DNA of 64,000 nt from Salipaludibacillus keqinensis (GCF_003226325.1 NZ_PDOD01000006.1:1-64000); one strand, 5' to 3'; counted from the stretch's first letter, positions 53,994 through 63,233 are shown. Program-made: numbers and translations. The notes: a model not told the origin generated them from the letters alone.

Positions 53994-54006
53994 CTTTCGT
54001 TGGTTT

Positions 54007-54861
54007 CTAATGCTGCTCTAACAATTGCACGCTCACTTTGACGTCAAGGGTGTGCTTGCCACCTCGATACACCCCTTGTAAAGGACTGGTATCTTGATAG
54101 TCACGACCGACACCAATACGTATATGGTTCTCGAGAGCCTCTACATTGTTCGTTGGATCAAGCCCGATCCAGCCAATGCCAGGGATCATCACTTCAATCC
54201 ATGCATGAGTAGCAGAATCGCCAATTAAAGCAGAATCTTCCCCAACATATAAATAGCCACTTACATACCTTGCTGGAAGCCCTTTAGCTCGCAGAATTCC
54301 AAGCATAATGTGCGTTAAATCTTGACAGACACCTCTCTTTAAGTCAAATGCCTCATGAGCCTTCGTGTTTACCCCCGTCGCTTCAGAATCGTAAGTAAAC
54401 GAATCATGCATATATTCCATTATTTTCAAGGCACATTCCACTGGATTTTTTGTTGCTGGAATTTGTTTGTTCACCTCATCAACCTGGTGAGTATATAAAA
54501 ACGTGTAATCTGTTTCACTTAATGCTGCCAAATAATGCTGATGAAATAATTCCGACTGAAAAATCGTTTCCATTTCTGGAGAAAATTGAACCATTCGGAT
54601 AAAGGGACTCTTTTGAATACTCACCACAGAACTCGTCGTCACGATCAGTTTCTGGTGTTGCTCTGCAATGAAAAAGGTCTCAACATGGTTCCCCCATAAG
54701 TCGACGTGTTCTTTTGTCAAAGTTACTGGAGTAATGTCCGGACGATAAGATAATAACCGTTGGCACTCATCTGTCCGAGGCTTTAATCTAATGTGATTAA
54801 GACTCTGATCTACGGGGGCCTCATAATTTAAAATATTAGTATGTTCAATCTGATATTTCAT
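54007..54861 (-). CDS. Transglutaminase-like cysteine protein
   Basis: A 284-residue protein. The N-terminal beta domain (YQIEHTNILNYEAPVDQSLNHIRLKPR) is the bacterial transglutaminase N-terminal module. The core has the catalytic triad Cys179 in RGVCQDLTHIML, His219 in SATHAWIEV and Asp235 in LDPTNN. Members act as peptidases or amide-bond-forming enzymes. It is the third gene after the ATP-grasp and alpha-E genes, 36 nt past the alpha-E stop. The three families occur together in many bacteria and are predicted to make or modify peptides. Confidence 0.9.
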   Translation of the reverse strand: MKYQIEHTNILNYEAPVDQSLNHIRLKPRTDECQRLLSYRPDITPVTLTKEHVDLWGNHVETFFIAEQHQKLIVTTSSVVSIQKSPFIRMVQFSPEMETIFQSELFHQHYLAALSETDYTFLYTHQVDEVNKQIPATKNPVECALKIMEYMHDSFTYDSEATGVNTKAHEAFDLKRGVCQDLTHIMLGILRAKGLPARYVSGYLYVGEDSALIGDSATHAWIEVMIPGIGWIGLDPTNNVEALENHIRIGVGRDYQDTSPLQGVYRGGKHTLDVKVSVQLLEQH

Positions 54862-54897
54862 GCCACTTCACCTCATCTGACTTCAACTTTTCCTTAA

Positions 54898-55848
54898 TCA
54901 GAGTAAATAATACGTTTTTGAGAAAACATAACCGATGTGGTTACAATTATTTTGGAAACGGTCCAAAAACGGTCCGATTTCTTCTGAGGTCATTTGTTGA
55001 AATTTAATTTTTGTAAACTCATTACTAACATAATCCAACGCATCGAAAAGTTCTTCTGAGTAGTGTGAAACTTTGCCGCCTTCCAACTCTTTTACCGCCT
55101 CTCTCACATGGTCGATACAGTATTCGATCGACCGTGGAAACTGGTGGTACGAAATAAGAAAATGAAGCACTTTCTCGGCATCCATGATTGGCGGATACTT
55201 CTTTAAATAGGCGTCATATCCGTTGACGAACTGTAGAGCACTGAGCCAATAATAATAGTGCTCCGTTTGGATTTCTTCTTCTTGCTCCTGCGTCTTCTCA
55301 CAAACGACATTTAGAATTCTAGCCGTTTTCTCTCCTCTCTCCAGCCATTTCCCAATTTTGATAAAGCTATAGGCTCCTTCTCGCAACATTGTTGATTCGA
55401 TGACTCCTTGGAGGGTAAAAGAAAGGGTTTTAATGGATTGAAGAAAAGCATATATCTTTTTCATCGACCAATAGGATTGATTCTGATTTTGGATCGTTAA
55501 ATAGGCATCATTTAAAATTTCCCACAACTCTTGAGGAATAATCTCCCTGGCCGAACGAGCATTATTCCTTGCATATTCTATGCAATTGACAATGGAGTTG
55601 ATATTGGTTCTATCAAATGAAATATAGTGAGCAACCGTTTCTGGCAGGATATCATCATAGATGTCGCGGTAATCCTCGAAAGACGAGCATATTTCGACGA
55701 CAGCCTCCCAGTCCCCGTCAGCGACAGCTCCCGTATCTGAGACTTCTAACGCATGAATGAGCCGAGATTCCAGTACGCGGGCATTATTTTCCGCTCGTTC
55801 AATATTTCTCGCCATCCAATACACACTTTCTGCTACACGACTAAGCAT
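54898..55848 (-). CDS. Alpha-E domain protein
   Basis: A 316-residue helical protein with the alpha-E signature MLSRVAESVYWMARNIERAENNARVLESRL, followed by repeated helices (SFTLQGVIESTMLREGAYSFIKIGKWLERGEKTARIL). The domain is named for conserved glutamates in helices and has no established activity. The ATG at 55848 has GAGGAGG 6 nt upstream and overlaps the end of the ATP-grasp gene by 8 nt. A longer frame to 55890 would lie wholly inside that gene without a ribosome-binding site. Confidence 0.9.
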   Translation of the reverse strand: MLSRVAESVYWMARNIERAENNARVLESRLIHALEVSDTGAVADGDWEAVVEICSSFEDYRDIYDDILPETVAHYISFDRTNINSIVNCIEYARNNARSAREIIPQELWEILNDAYLTIQNQNQSYWSMKKIYAFLQSIKTLSFTLQGVIESTMLREGAYSFIKIGKWLERGEKTARILNVVCEKTQEQEEEIQTEHYYYWLSALQFVNGYDAYLKKYPPIMDAEKVLHFLISYHQFPRSIEYCIDHVREAVKELEGGKVSHYSEELFDALDYVSNEFTKIKFQQMTSEEIGPFLDRFQNNCNHIGYVFSKTYYLL

Positions 55849-57298
55849 CGGCTGCCTCCTCTCGAAGTACCCATGTATCTTTTCCGCCACCGCCTTGGGA
55901 AGAGTTTACCACAAGTGACCCTTCCTTTAGCGCTACTCGGGACAAGCCTCCTGGAAGAACGTATGTTGATTCGCCACTCATTACATACACACGTAAATCC
56001 ACATGGCACGGGTAGAATCGACCTTCTTGAAAGGCAGGAGCTCTTGACAACTGGATTGTCGGCTGAGCAATGTATTGTTCTGGCGTTTCATTGATCTTTT
56101 CACGAAAGCTTTCGATTTCTTCTTCTGACGCTTGGGGCCCTATTAACATATCGTAGCCTCCTGATGCGCCTACATTTTTAACAACTAGCTCATTCAATCG
56201 GGACAAGCAGTCTTCTCTTACTTCTGGATCGCGGAGGAAATACGTGTCCACGTTAGGGATTAACGGCTCTTCACCTAAGTAATAGCGAATCATCTCCGGC
56301 ACAAATGCGTAGATGGCTTTATCGTCAGCCACACCGTTTCCTACCCCATTTAAGATAGCCACATTTCCTTTTCGATAAGCTTCCATTAACCCTTTAACCC
56401 CCAGGGCCGATTCTTCTAAAAATTCTGCAGGATCGAGATAATCATCATCAATCCGTCTGTAGATGATATCAACTCTTTGCAGACCACGAACTGTTTTCAT
56501 ATAGACTACATCGTCCTTGACCATTAAGTCATGACCTTCCACTAGCTCTATTCCCATCTGCTGAGCCAGAAACACATGATCATAATAGGCGGAATTATAA
56601 ATTCCGGCAGTTAACAGCACGGCGACAGGGTACGTTTTAGCTACTGAATTTATTGGCACATGACTTAACAGCGCACTGTGGAGATACGAAAATTGATGTT
56701 CTAACGTGCGAATGGAATGCTTAAAGAAAAATTCAGGAAATACTTTTCTCATCACAAATCGGTTTTGAAAAACGTAAGACATACCTGAAGGGTTTCTTAA
56801 GTTATCTTCAAGCACCCGGTACACACCATTTTGGTCACGAATCAAATCAATTCCCGCTAAAAAAATATGGTTGTTGTGCGGAATATCGAGGCCTGTCGCT
56901 TGCTCTGCATAGAAATATGGATTATTTTCAACGAATTCCCTAGGGATAACGCCATCGTGAAGGATGTTCGCTTCGTTATATACATCTTCTAAAAATAGAT
57001 TCAATGCTTTCACCCGCTGCGTTAAACCTTCTTCAATAGTATTCCATTCTTCATGAGGAATGATAATCGGTACAAAATCAAACGGCATCGTTCTCTCCGT
57101 TCCACCCTCATCATGGTAAACCGTAAAGGTAATCCCTTGTCTTAGGAAACTTAACTGAGCCGTTTCATGTTTTTCAAGAAGGTCTTCTAGTGAAAAAGTC
57201 TGTAACAGACGATGAAACTTTTCATAATGTGGTCTTGGTCGTTTCTCGGCCTCCATCATTTCATCAAAAAAATGGGCCGTGCGATAATTCGATAGCAT
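55841..57298 (-). CDS. Circularly permuted ATP-grasp protein
   Basis: A 485-residue protein of the circularly permuted ATP-grasp type 2 family. Recognisable blocks are MPFDFVPIIIPHEEWNTIEEGLTQRVKALNLFLEDVYNEANIL, GIDLIRDQNGVYRVLEDNLRNPSGMSYV, VVKNVGASGGYDMLIGP (ATP-binding loop), and QLSRAPAF...PCHVDLRVYV. The C-terminus is GLSRVALKEGSLVVNSSQGGGGKDTWVL. Such enzymes are expected to form an amide bond using ATP. It starts the operon with alpha-E and transglutaminase genes. AAAGGGGGC precedes the ATG. Confidence 0.92.
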   Translation of the reverse strand: MLSNYRTAHFFDEMMEAEKRPRPHYEKFHRLLQTFSLEDLLEKHETAQLSFLRQGITFTVYHDEGGTERTMPFDFVPIIIPHEEWNTIEEGLTQRVKALNLFLEDVYNEANILHDGVIPREFVENNPYFYAEQATGLDIPHNNHIFLAGIDLIRDQNGVYRVLEDNLRNPSGMSYVFQNRFVMRKVFPEFFFKHSIRTLEHQFSYLHSALLSHVPINSVAKTYPVAVLLTAGIYNSAYYDHVFLAQQMGIELVEGHDLMVKDDVVYMKTVRGLQRVDIIYRRIDDDYLDPAEFLEESALGVKGLMEAYRKGNVAILNGVGNGVADDKAIYAFVPEMIRYYLGEEPLIPNVDTYFLRDPEVREDCLSRLNELVVKNVGASGGYDMLIGPQASEEEIESFREKINETPEQYIAQPTIQLSRAPAFQEGRFYPCHVDLRVYVMSGESTYVLPGGLSRVALKEGSLVVNSSQGGGGKDTWVLREEAADA

Positions 57299-57365
57299 AA
57301 AAGCCCCCTTTTTACATCTTTTTTCTGAATTTTTTTACTATTTATCCTGTACTATTCCCTATATG

Positions 57366-57396
57366 TTCGTAAAGCTAAACAATTTAGTCATACGAA
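57366..57396. other. Inverted repeat between the SDR gene and the ATP-grasp operon
   Basis: TTCGTA-3-CTAAA-3-TTTAG-3-TACGAA: two nested exact stems with matching spacers. It lies 68 bp upstream of the ATP-grasp start and 35 bp past the SDR stop. It may be an operator of the operon or a weak terminator of the SDR gene. Confidence 0.45.
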
Positions 57397-57430
57397 GCAT
57401 GAACAGTGCGTTGATGAGTGCTCACGAACC

Positions 57431-58198
57431 TTATTCAGGTGGCAGTCGCAACGCCCCATCAAGGCGAATGCATTCGCCGTTCAGCATGGAATTTGAAATA
57501 ATTGACTTTACAAGAAGTGCGTACTCATCCGCTGCCCCTGGCCTATCCGGGAAAACGACGTGGTTCTCTAAATGATCACGCATTTGTTTCGGAAAAGCCT
57601 CGTACATGGGTGTATAAAATAATCCTGGAGCAATTGTCATTACCCTTATCCCATACGTCGACAGTTCTCTGGCAAGAGGCAAGGTCATGGAAACGATCCC
57701 ACCTGAAGCTGCACTGTAGGCTGCTTCACCCGCCTGCCCTTCAAAGGCTGCAATGGAAGCAGTATGAATAATGACGCCTTTTTCCCCTTCTTCATTAGCT
57801 TCATTGTCTTGCATAATCTCAGCCGCAAGTCTTGTCAGATTAAAGCTTCCGATCAGATTCACTTGAATCATTTCTGAAAAAACATTGAGACTATGAACGC
57901 CTTTCTTTTTCAGTACTTTTTCCGAGTGGGCGATGCCTGCTGTATTAATCAAACCGTGAATATCTCCATAACGCTCCATGCCCCGTGCTAAACTTTTCCT
58001 TACTTGGTATTCAGAGGTAATGTCTGCTTTTTCAAATTGCACCCTGGATCCAATGTCTTCTTGGACAGACCTTCCTTTTAATTCATTCTGATCGAGAATC
58101 AAGACAAGTGCACCGTAATGGACAAGCATTCTTACCGTCGCTTCACCTAGGCCGGACGCGCCCCCGGCAACCACAAACGTAGATCCCTTAATATCCAT
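57431..58198 (-). CDS. SDR protein similar to 3-hydroxyacyl-CoA dehydrogenase type 2, catalytic lysine missing
   Basis: A 255-residue short-chain dehydrogenase. VVAGGASGLGEATVRML binds NAD, NTAG is present, and the catalytic serine is in IIHTASIAAFEGQAGEAAY (Ser148) with Tyr161. The segment reads YSAASGGIVSMTLPLAREL; family members of the HSD10 type read YSASKGGI there, so the general-base lysine is replaced by Ser165. IRVMTIAPGLFYTPMYE and the C-terminal GECIRLDGALRL are also HSD10-like. Activity is therefore doubtful or altered. GGAGG precedes the ATG. Confidence 0.85.
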   Translation of the reverse strand: MDIKGSTFVVAGGASGLGEATVRMLVHYGALVLILDQNELKGRSVQEDIGSRVQFEKADITSEYQVRKSLARGMERYGDIHGLINTAGIAHSEKVLKKKGVHSLNVFSEMIQVNLIGSFNLTRLAAEIMQDNEANEEGEKGVIIHTASIAAFEGQAGEAAYSAASGGIVSMTLPLARELSTYGIRVMTIAPGLFYTPMYEAFPKQMRDHLENHVVFPDRPGAADEYALLVKSIISNSMLNGECIRLDGALRLPPE

Positions 58199-58394
58199 CT
58201 TTGCAACCTCCTTAAAGTATCTGGTACTAAAGCGGCAGCACCAACCCTATCTATTAGTAATTTACTGTGAAGCCCCTTAAATCCTCTTTTTTCAGCAAAA
58301 TATATCTAAACAAGATTGCCACTGAGTATAATAAATTGCTGATCACATACCCTAAAAGCAAACTGACCACCTATATGAAGAAAGCAGGGATACT

Positions 58395-59924
58395 ATGAAT
58401 AGACATGATACCCACGGTTCTTTGCCGAAAGAACCATCGTCTTACTGGATTGACTCTACTACTTTTGACGAACCTAAACCGTTGTCTGAGAACATTAAAA
58501 CAGATGTAGCCATCGTAGGCGCAGGAATTACAGGAATAACTGCGGCTTACCTCTTAGCTAAAGAAGGTGTGAACGTTGTCTTATTAGAGGCCAACCGAGT
58601 ACTGCAAGGAACCACAGGGCATACAACAGCAAAAATAACGGCTCAGCATGGGCTTATTTACGACGAGCTAATTCACCATATCGGTGAAGAAAGCGCCCGC
58701 CTCTATTTTGACGTGAACGAACGGGCACGGGAATTCATTGAAAGAACCATTCAAGAGAATGTCCTCGATTGTGATTTAGAAAAGCACGATGCTGTCCTTT
58801 ATGCTGTCTCAAAAAAATCAGCTAAACAACTCAAAAAAGAAATTCGTGCCTATGAAAAGTTGAATATTCCGCACTCGACTATGAGCAAATTGCCTTATGA
58901 TGTACAAATCGACTCTGCGCTCGCAATGAAAAATCAAGCTCAATTCCACCCCCTTCATTACCTCACTTTTTTGTTAAACGAATTCAAAAAAATGGGTGGA
59001 ACGGTGTATGAACAAACACCTGTTGTGAACATGAGTGAAGGAGAAACGCCTATTATTCAAACAAGAGATGGATTTAGCGTGACGACACGCTTTGCCTTAT
59101 CCTGCTCTCACTTTCCTTTTTACGATGGCGACAATTATTTCTTTTCGCGTCTATATGCTGAACGATCCTACGTACTCGCCGTTGAAGGAGAAAGAATGGA
59201 TGGAATGTACTTGAGTGTAGATTCGCCTAAACGCTCTGTCCGTTCTGCTACAATAAATGGAACTCCTCACCTTCTTATTGGTGGAGAAAGCCATAAAACA
59301 GGACAAGGTGAGCCTACCATGCATCATTATGAAGCTTTACAGTCATTTGCCAATGAGACGTTTGGGTCTACCTCGTTTCCTTATCGTTGGTCAGCCCAAG
59401 ATTTGTATACTCTAGATCACCTTCCTTATGTGGGGATTTTAACGGACAATAATTTCAATACCTTTTTGGCTACCGGTTATCGCAAGTGGGGAATGACGAG
59501 TGGAACGGCAGCAGCATTTATGTTGAAAGACTATGTGCTGGAAAAGGAAACAGATGAAATGGCGTTATTTGATCCTAACCGGTTCTTAATTGATCCAAGT
59601 TTAAAGAATTTCTTACAGCAAAATATGGATGTAGCAAAACATTTTTTCGTTGATAAACTGAAACCTGCCGAAAAATTGTTGAAAAATGTAAAAATTGGGG
59701 AAGGAGCTATTGTATCTAAAGATGGAAGCCGGGCTGGCGCTTACCGAGATGAACAAGGAGAGCTTCATATCGTTGATTCTACTTGTACCCATTTAGGCTG
59801 TGAGGTAGAGTGGAACAATGGAGACCGCACGTGGGACTGCCCATGTCATGGGTCAAGGTTCAGTTATGACGGAACCGTCATTGAAGGACCTGCAGATGAA
59901 CCATTAAAACAATTCCCAAAATAA
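58395..59924 (+). CDS. yhfW: FAD-dependent oxidoreductase with C-terminal Rieske domain (YhfW)
   Basis: A 509-residue two-domain protein. The DAO-type flavin domain starts with VAIVGAGITGITAAYLLAKEGVNVVLLEA and includes TTGHTTAKIT and FLATGYRKWGMTSGTAAA. The C-terminal Rieske [2Fe-2S] domain has CTHLGC and CPCHGSRFSYDG. The same fusion is B. subtilis YhfW. The substrate is unknown. It is followed by a 120-nt inverted-repeat element. Confidence 0.92.
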   Translation: MNRHDTHGSLPKEPSSYWIDSTTFDEPKPLSENIKTDVAIVGAGITGITAAYLLAKEGVNVVLLEANRVLQGTTGHTTAKITAQHGLIYDELIHHIGEESARLYFDVNERAREFIERTIQENVLDCDLEKHDAVLYAVSKKSAKQLKKEIRAYEKLNIPHSTMSKLPYDVQIDSALAMKNQAQFHPLHYLTFLLNEFKKMGGTVYEQTPVVNMSEGETPIIQTRDGFSVTTRFALSCSHFPFYDGDNYFFSRLYAERSYVLAVEGERMDGMYLSVDSPKRSVRSATINGTPHLLIGGESHKTGQGEPTMHHYEALQSFANETFGSTSFPYRWSAQDLYTLDHLPYVGILTDNNFNTFLATGYRKWGMTSGTAAAFMLKDYVLEKETDEMALFDPNRFLIDPSLKNFLQQNMDVAKHFFVDKLKPAEKLLKNVKIGEGAIVSKDGSRAGAYRDEQGELHIVDSTCTHLGCEVEWNNGDRTWDCPCHGSRFSYDGTVIEGPADEPLKQFPK

Positions 59925-59932
59925 TATAGGCT

Positions 59933-60052
59933 GCCTGCTTATGGAACAAGCCACTGAAAAAGTTCTTATATTGATTACGTCGACGATGAATTATGAATTA
60001 TGAAGTTGATAATATTTGATTTTCAAGTGGCTTCGCCTTTTCCATAACAGGC
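59933..60052. repeat. 120-nt inverted-repeat element (MITE-like or long hairpin)
   Basis: The left end GCCTGCTTATGGAA and right end, read on the other strand GCCTGTTATGGAA, match with one indel. The match continues inward (CCACTGAAAA against CCACTTGAAAA). The centre is AT-rich and without a reading frame. It fills most of the gap between yhfW and the M20 gene. Confidence 0.6.
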
Positions 60053-60126
60053 TTTATAACTTTCTGCGGAAAGAGGGCCTTTATAGAATCTATGAATCTA
60101 TGAATCTAACTAAGGAGGAAATAACA

Positions 60127-61296
60127 TTGAAACAACAAATCATTGCCCATATGAATGCTTTAAGCGATTCTTTCTATGAAATTAGTCAATACATCGGTCA
60201 CAACCCGGAATTAGGGAACGAGGAAGAAAAAGCTTGCCGTATTCTTACCGAAACCTTAATGGAACATGGTTTTACTGTGAAAACAGGAATAGTTCATCAG
60301 CCTACCGCATTTGAAGCCGTATACGATTCAGGAAAGCCCGGTGCCAACATTGGCTTCATGTGTGAATATGATGCCCTTCCCGATCTTGGTCATGCTTGTG
60401 GTCATAATTTGATTGGTACTCAAGGTATCGCTGCTGCTATAGGACTGGCCTCTGTTATCCATGAAACGGGCGGGAAAATCTATGTATATGGCACTCCGGC
60501 TGAGGAAACAAAGGGGGCGAAAGTCACGATGGCTGACGCAGGTTATTTCGATCATTTGGATGCGGCGTTAATGGCTCATCCGTCCTCTTCATACGTGAAA
60601 AGCGGTAGTTCTCTAGCTATGGATGCGATTCAGTTTGCCTTCTACGGCAAGAGCGCCCACGCCGCCGCTGCACCAGACAAAGGAGTGAATGCACTAGATG
60701 CCGTAATCCAAACATTTAACAGTGTGAATGCATTAAGACAGCACGTCACTTCTGATGTTCGGCTTCACGGAATTATCCCGGAAGGCGGGCAAGCTGCTAA
60801 TATTGTCCCTGATTATGCCGTGGCCCAATTTTATGTAAGAGCAAAGAAGCGTTCAACATGCGATCCTGTCACAGAAAAAGTTATTCAATGTGCCAAAGGA
60901 GCGGCCCTTGCTACAGGAGCTCGTCTTGAAGTATCAAACTACGAATACTCTTATGACGATATGATCACGAACCGTATGTTATCTGAGACGTTCACGAAAC
61001 AGCTACAAGAACTAGGAATAGATGAAGATGAAATATTTGAGCACCGAGGCGGTACAGGGTCCTTGGATATGGGAAATGTAAGCCAACGGTGCCCTTCCAT
61101 TCATCCATATGTGAAAATAAGTTCTCAGCCCATCAGCGCCCATACACACGAATTTAGAGAAGCGGCCCTAAATAAAGAAGGTTATGATGGCATGTTGGTC
61201 GGTGCAAAAGCCCTCGCCATGACTGGGTATACCATTCTCACTGACGACCATTTACGAATGCAAATAGCCTCTGAATTCTCTAACAAAAAGATGTAA
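60127..61296 (+). CDS. M20-family amidohydrolase (AbgB-like)
   Basis: A 389-residue zinc hydrolase of family M20D. Metal and catalytic residues appear in MCEYDALPDLGHACGHN and GTPAEETKGAKV, and the dimerisation domain has FYGKSAHAAAAPDKGVNALDAV. The C-terminal HRGGTGSLDMGNVSQRCPSIHPYV resembles aminobenzoyl-glutamate hydrolase subunits. It should cleave an N-acyl amino acid or dipeptide. The TTG at 60127 has AAGGAGGAA 6 nt upstream and gives the family N-terminus; the frame further upstream runs into the inverted-repeat element. Confidence 0.88.
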   Translation: MKQQIIAHMNALSDSFYEISQYIGHNPELGNEEEKACRILTETLMEHGFTVKTGIVHQPTAFEAVYDSGKPGANIGFMCEYDALPDLGHACGHNLIGTQGIAAAIGLASVIHETGGKIYVYGTPAEETKGAKVTMADAGYFDHLDAALMAHPSSSYVKSGSSLAMDAIQFAFYGKSAHAAAAPDKGVNALDAVIQTFNSVNALRQHVTSDVRLHGIIPEGGQAANIVPDYAVAQFYVRAKKRSTCDPVTEKVIQCAKGAALATGARLEVSNYEYSYDDMITNRMLSETFTKQLQELGIDEDEIFEHRGGTGSLDMGNVSQRCPSIHPYVKISSQPISAHTHEFREAALNKEGYDGMLVGAKALAMTGYTILTDDHLRMQIASEFSNKKM

Positions 61297-61361
61297 CTCC
61301 ATGCTTCATCTATATATAATAGAGGTAACTAAAGACTAGCTATTCAAGGAGCTGTTCAAAA

Positions 61362-61730
61362 ATGAAACGTTATAAACGGGAAGAACCCTTACGCTACGAG
61401 TTTGCCCGGCCATTGGATGTTAGCTTCTATATTAGCCGACTTCGGGGAGAAAGCTATCAGTCGTCTCGTGGAAAAGGTGTTATCCATAACATCAGTCCAG
61501 GAGGTTTACGACTTGAAACCTCTTTGAAGCTCCATGAAGTGGAAGATGTTGAAATTACCTTTGAAATTGAAATTGGAACCTTCTCTATCCAACCTACGGG
61601 AACGATCGTTTGGAAGGAAATAAAGGGAGCGAATTATATATATGGCATCGAATACACTTCAGAAGATTATGGAAACGATATCATTCGGGCATTGAAAGAG
61701 TATCCGAAAGCCCCTAAGAAAAAGAAATAG
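61362..61730 (+). CDS. PilZ-type domain protein
   Basis: A 122-residue protein. NISPGGLRLET fits the (D/N)xSxxG motif of PilZ c-di-GMP receptors. The upstream arginine motif is less regular (RYEFARP, with four residues between the arginines instead of three), so c-di-GMP binding is uncertain. The strands DVEITFEIEIGTFSIQPTGTIVWKE and NYIYGIEYTS follow the PilZ barrel. The tail is lysine-rich. AAGGAG precedes the ATG. Confidence 0.75.
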   Translation: MKRYKREEPLRYEFARPLDVSFYISRLRGESYQSSRGKGVIHNISPGGLRLETSLKLHEVEDVEITFEIEIGTFSIQPTGTIVWKEIKGANYIYGIEYTSEDYGNDIIRALKEYPKAPKKKK

Positions 61731-61802
61731 AAGTTCCATCAGAACACGAGTGCTAATTTTTTTCTTATAGGATAGATTTATTCAAGAAGGAGATGGGCCA
61801 TT

Positions 61803-62498
61803 TTGAAAACTATTGGACTGATCGGCGGCTTAAGTTGGGAATCGACAGCTACCTATTATCGTTATTTGAACGAGATGGTTCAAGAAAACAAGGGGAAACT
61901 TCATTCCGCAAGATGTGTCATTCATTCTTTTGATTTTCAAGAGATCGTTCTTCTCCAACAAAAGGATAAATGGGAGGAAGCGGCGGATAAATTAATAAGT
62001 GCTGCCTTGAAGCTGGAAAAGGCCGGTGCGGAATGTCTCGTTATATGCTCTAACACCATGCATAGAATCGCGGATGATATAGAAGAACAACTCTCTATCC
62101 CCCTCATCCATATTGTTGATGTCACAGCAGCACAAATCTCAGCTAAAAAATTGACGAAAGTAGCTTTGTTAGGAACAGGATATACAATGGAACAACAATT
62201 TTATCGTGAGCGGTTAGAGTTAAATGGAATTTCTGTCATGACTCCAATACAACAAGACCGTCACACAGTCCACAACATAATTTTTGATGAGTTGTGTAAA
62301 GGTGCCTGGAAAGAAGACTCAAAAGAAAAATTGTTAAAAATCATTGATAAGCTCAAAAGAAATGGAGCGGAAGGAGTTATTCTCGGCTGTACAGAACTTC
62401 CGTTACTTATTCAGCAAAAAGATGTAGACCTCCCCTTGTTTGATACGACGTTGATTCATGCAAAAGCCGCGGTCCAACTTTCTCTCTCTAAAGCTTGA
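61803..62498 (+). CDS. Aspartate/glutamate racemase family protein
   Basis: A 231-residue racemase-fold protein with both catalytic cysteines: Cys82 in LVICSNTMH and the second in ILGCTELPLL (near residue 196). The N-terminus TIGLIGGLSWESTATYYRYLNE is that of the YgeA/aspartate racemase group. It interconverts L- and D-amino acids, probably aspartate or a related substrate. The start is TTG at 61803 with AAGGAGATG upstream. Confidence 0.9.
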   Translation: MKTIGLIGGLSWESTATYYRYLNEMVQENKGKLHSARCVIHSFDFQEIVLLQQKDKWEEAADKLISAALKLEKAGAECLVICSNTMHRIADDIEEQLSIPLIHIVDVTAAQISAKKLTKVALLGTGYTMEQQFYRERLELNGISVMTPIQQDRHTVHNIIFDELCKGAWKEDSKEKLLKIIDKLKRNGAEGVILGCTELPLLIQQKDVDLPLFDTTLIHAKAAVQLSLSKA

Positions 62499-62570
62499 TG
62501 TTTAAACAGTCCTGTTAATTGGGAATACCTCATTTATATACGATGTTTCTATTATCAAGGAGGATCTCAC

Positions 62571-63233
62571 ATGAGTAAAAAAATATTAATGGTTTTAACG
62601 AGTCATTCAACAATTGCCGATGATCAAGCAACAGGTTTGTGGCTAGAAGAATATGCAGCCCCCTATGCTACGTTTATAAAAAATGGATTTGATGTAACAG
62701 TCGTCAGTATAGAAGGTGGACAAGTTCCATTGGATCCTAACAGTTTAGAAGAAGAAACGCCTTTTGAGTGGCAAGAAGCTCAAGCAAAGTTAAGTAACAC
62801 AGCCAAACTTTCCGAAGAGCATATTAGTGGTTTCGACGCTGTGTTCTTGCCTGGTGGACATGGAACAGTCTTCGATTTTCCTGAGAACGATATGTTAAAG
62901 CGTCTGCTACAAGAGCACGCTGAACATAATGCAGTGATTTCATCCGTCTGTCACGGTCCAAGTGGATTAGTCAATGTGACTTACAAAGACGGAACACCCC
63001 TTGTCAAAGGGAAAAAAGTCAGCGCATTTACTGACGATGAAGAGCGAGAAATGCAACTTGATGGTGTCGTTCCATTCTTGCTAGAAACAACACTGAAGGA
63101 ACGGGGAGCTGAATTCGTCCGTGGTGACAACTGGACTGACTTCTCCGTTCGTGATGGACATCTCATTACAGGACAAAACCCAATGTCTAGCCAAAGTACA
63201 GCTGATAAAGTAGTCAAAGCATTAAAAGAATAA
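62571..63233 (+). CDS. DJ-1/PfpI family protein (Hsp31-like)
   Basis: A 220-residue protein with the DJ-1/PfpI fold. The nucleophile is Cys127 in SSVCHGPSGLVN. A glutamate in LWLEEYAAPY and the FDAVFLPGGHGTVFDFPEN loop complete the site. The type 1 glutamine-amidotransferase-like class with this length includes glyoxalase III and Hsp31-type chaperones, which detoxify methylglyoxal. AAGGAGG precedes the ATG. A terminator follows. Confidence 0.9.
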   Translation: MSKKILMVLTSHSTIADDQATGLWLEEYAAPYATFIKNGFDVTVVSIEGGQVPLDPNSLEEETPFEWQEAQAKLSNTAKLSEEHISGFDAVFLPGGHGTVFDFPENDMLKRLLQEHAEHNAVISSVCHGPSGLVNVTYKDGTPLVKGKKVSAFTDDEEREMQLDGVVPFLLETTLKERGAEFVRGDNWTDFSVRDGHLITGQNPMSSQSTADKVVKALKE

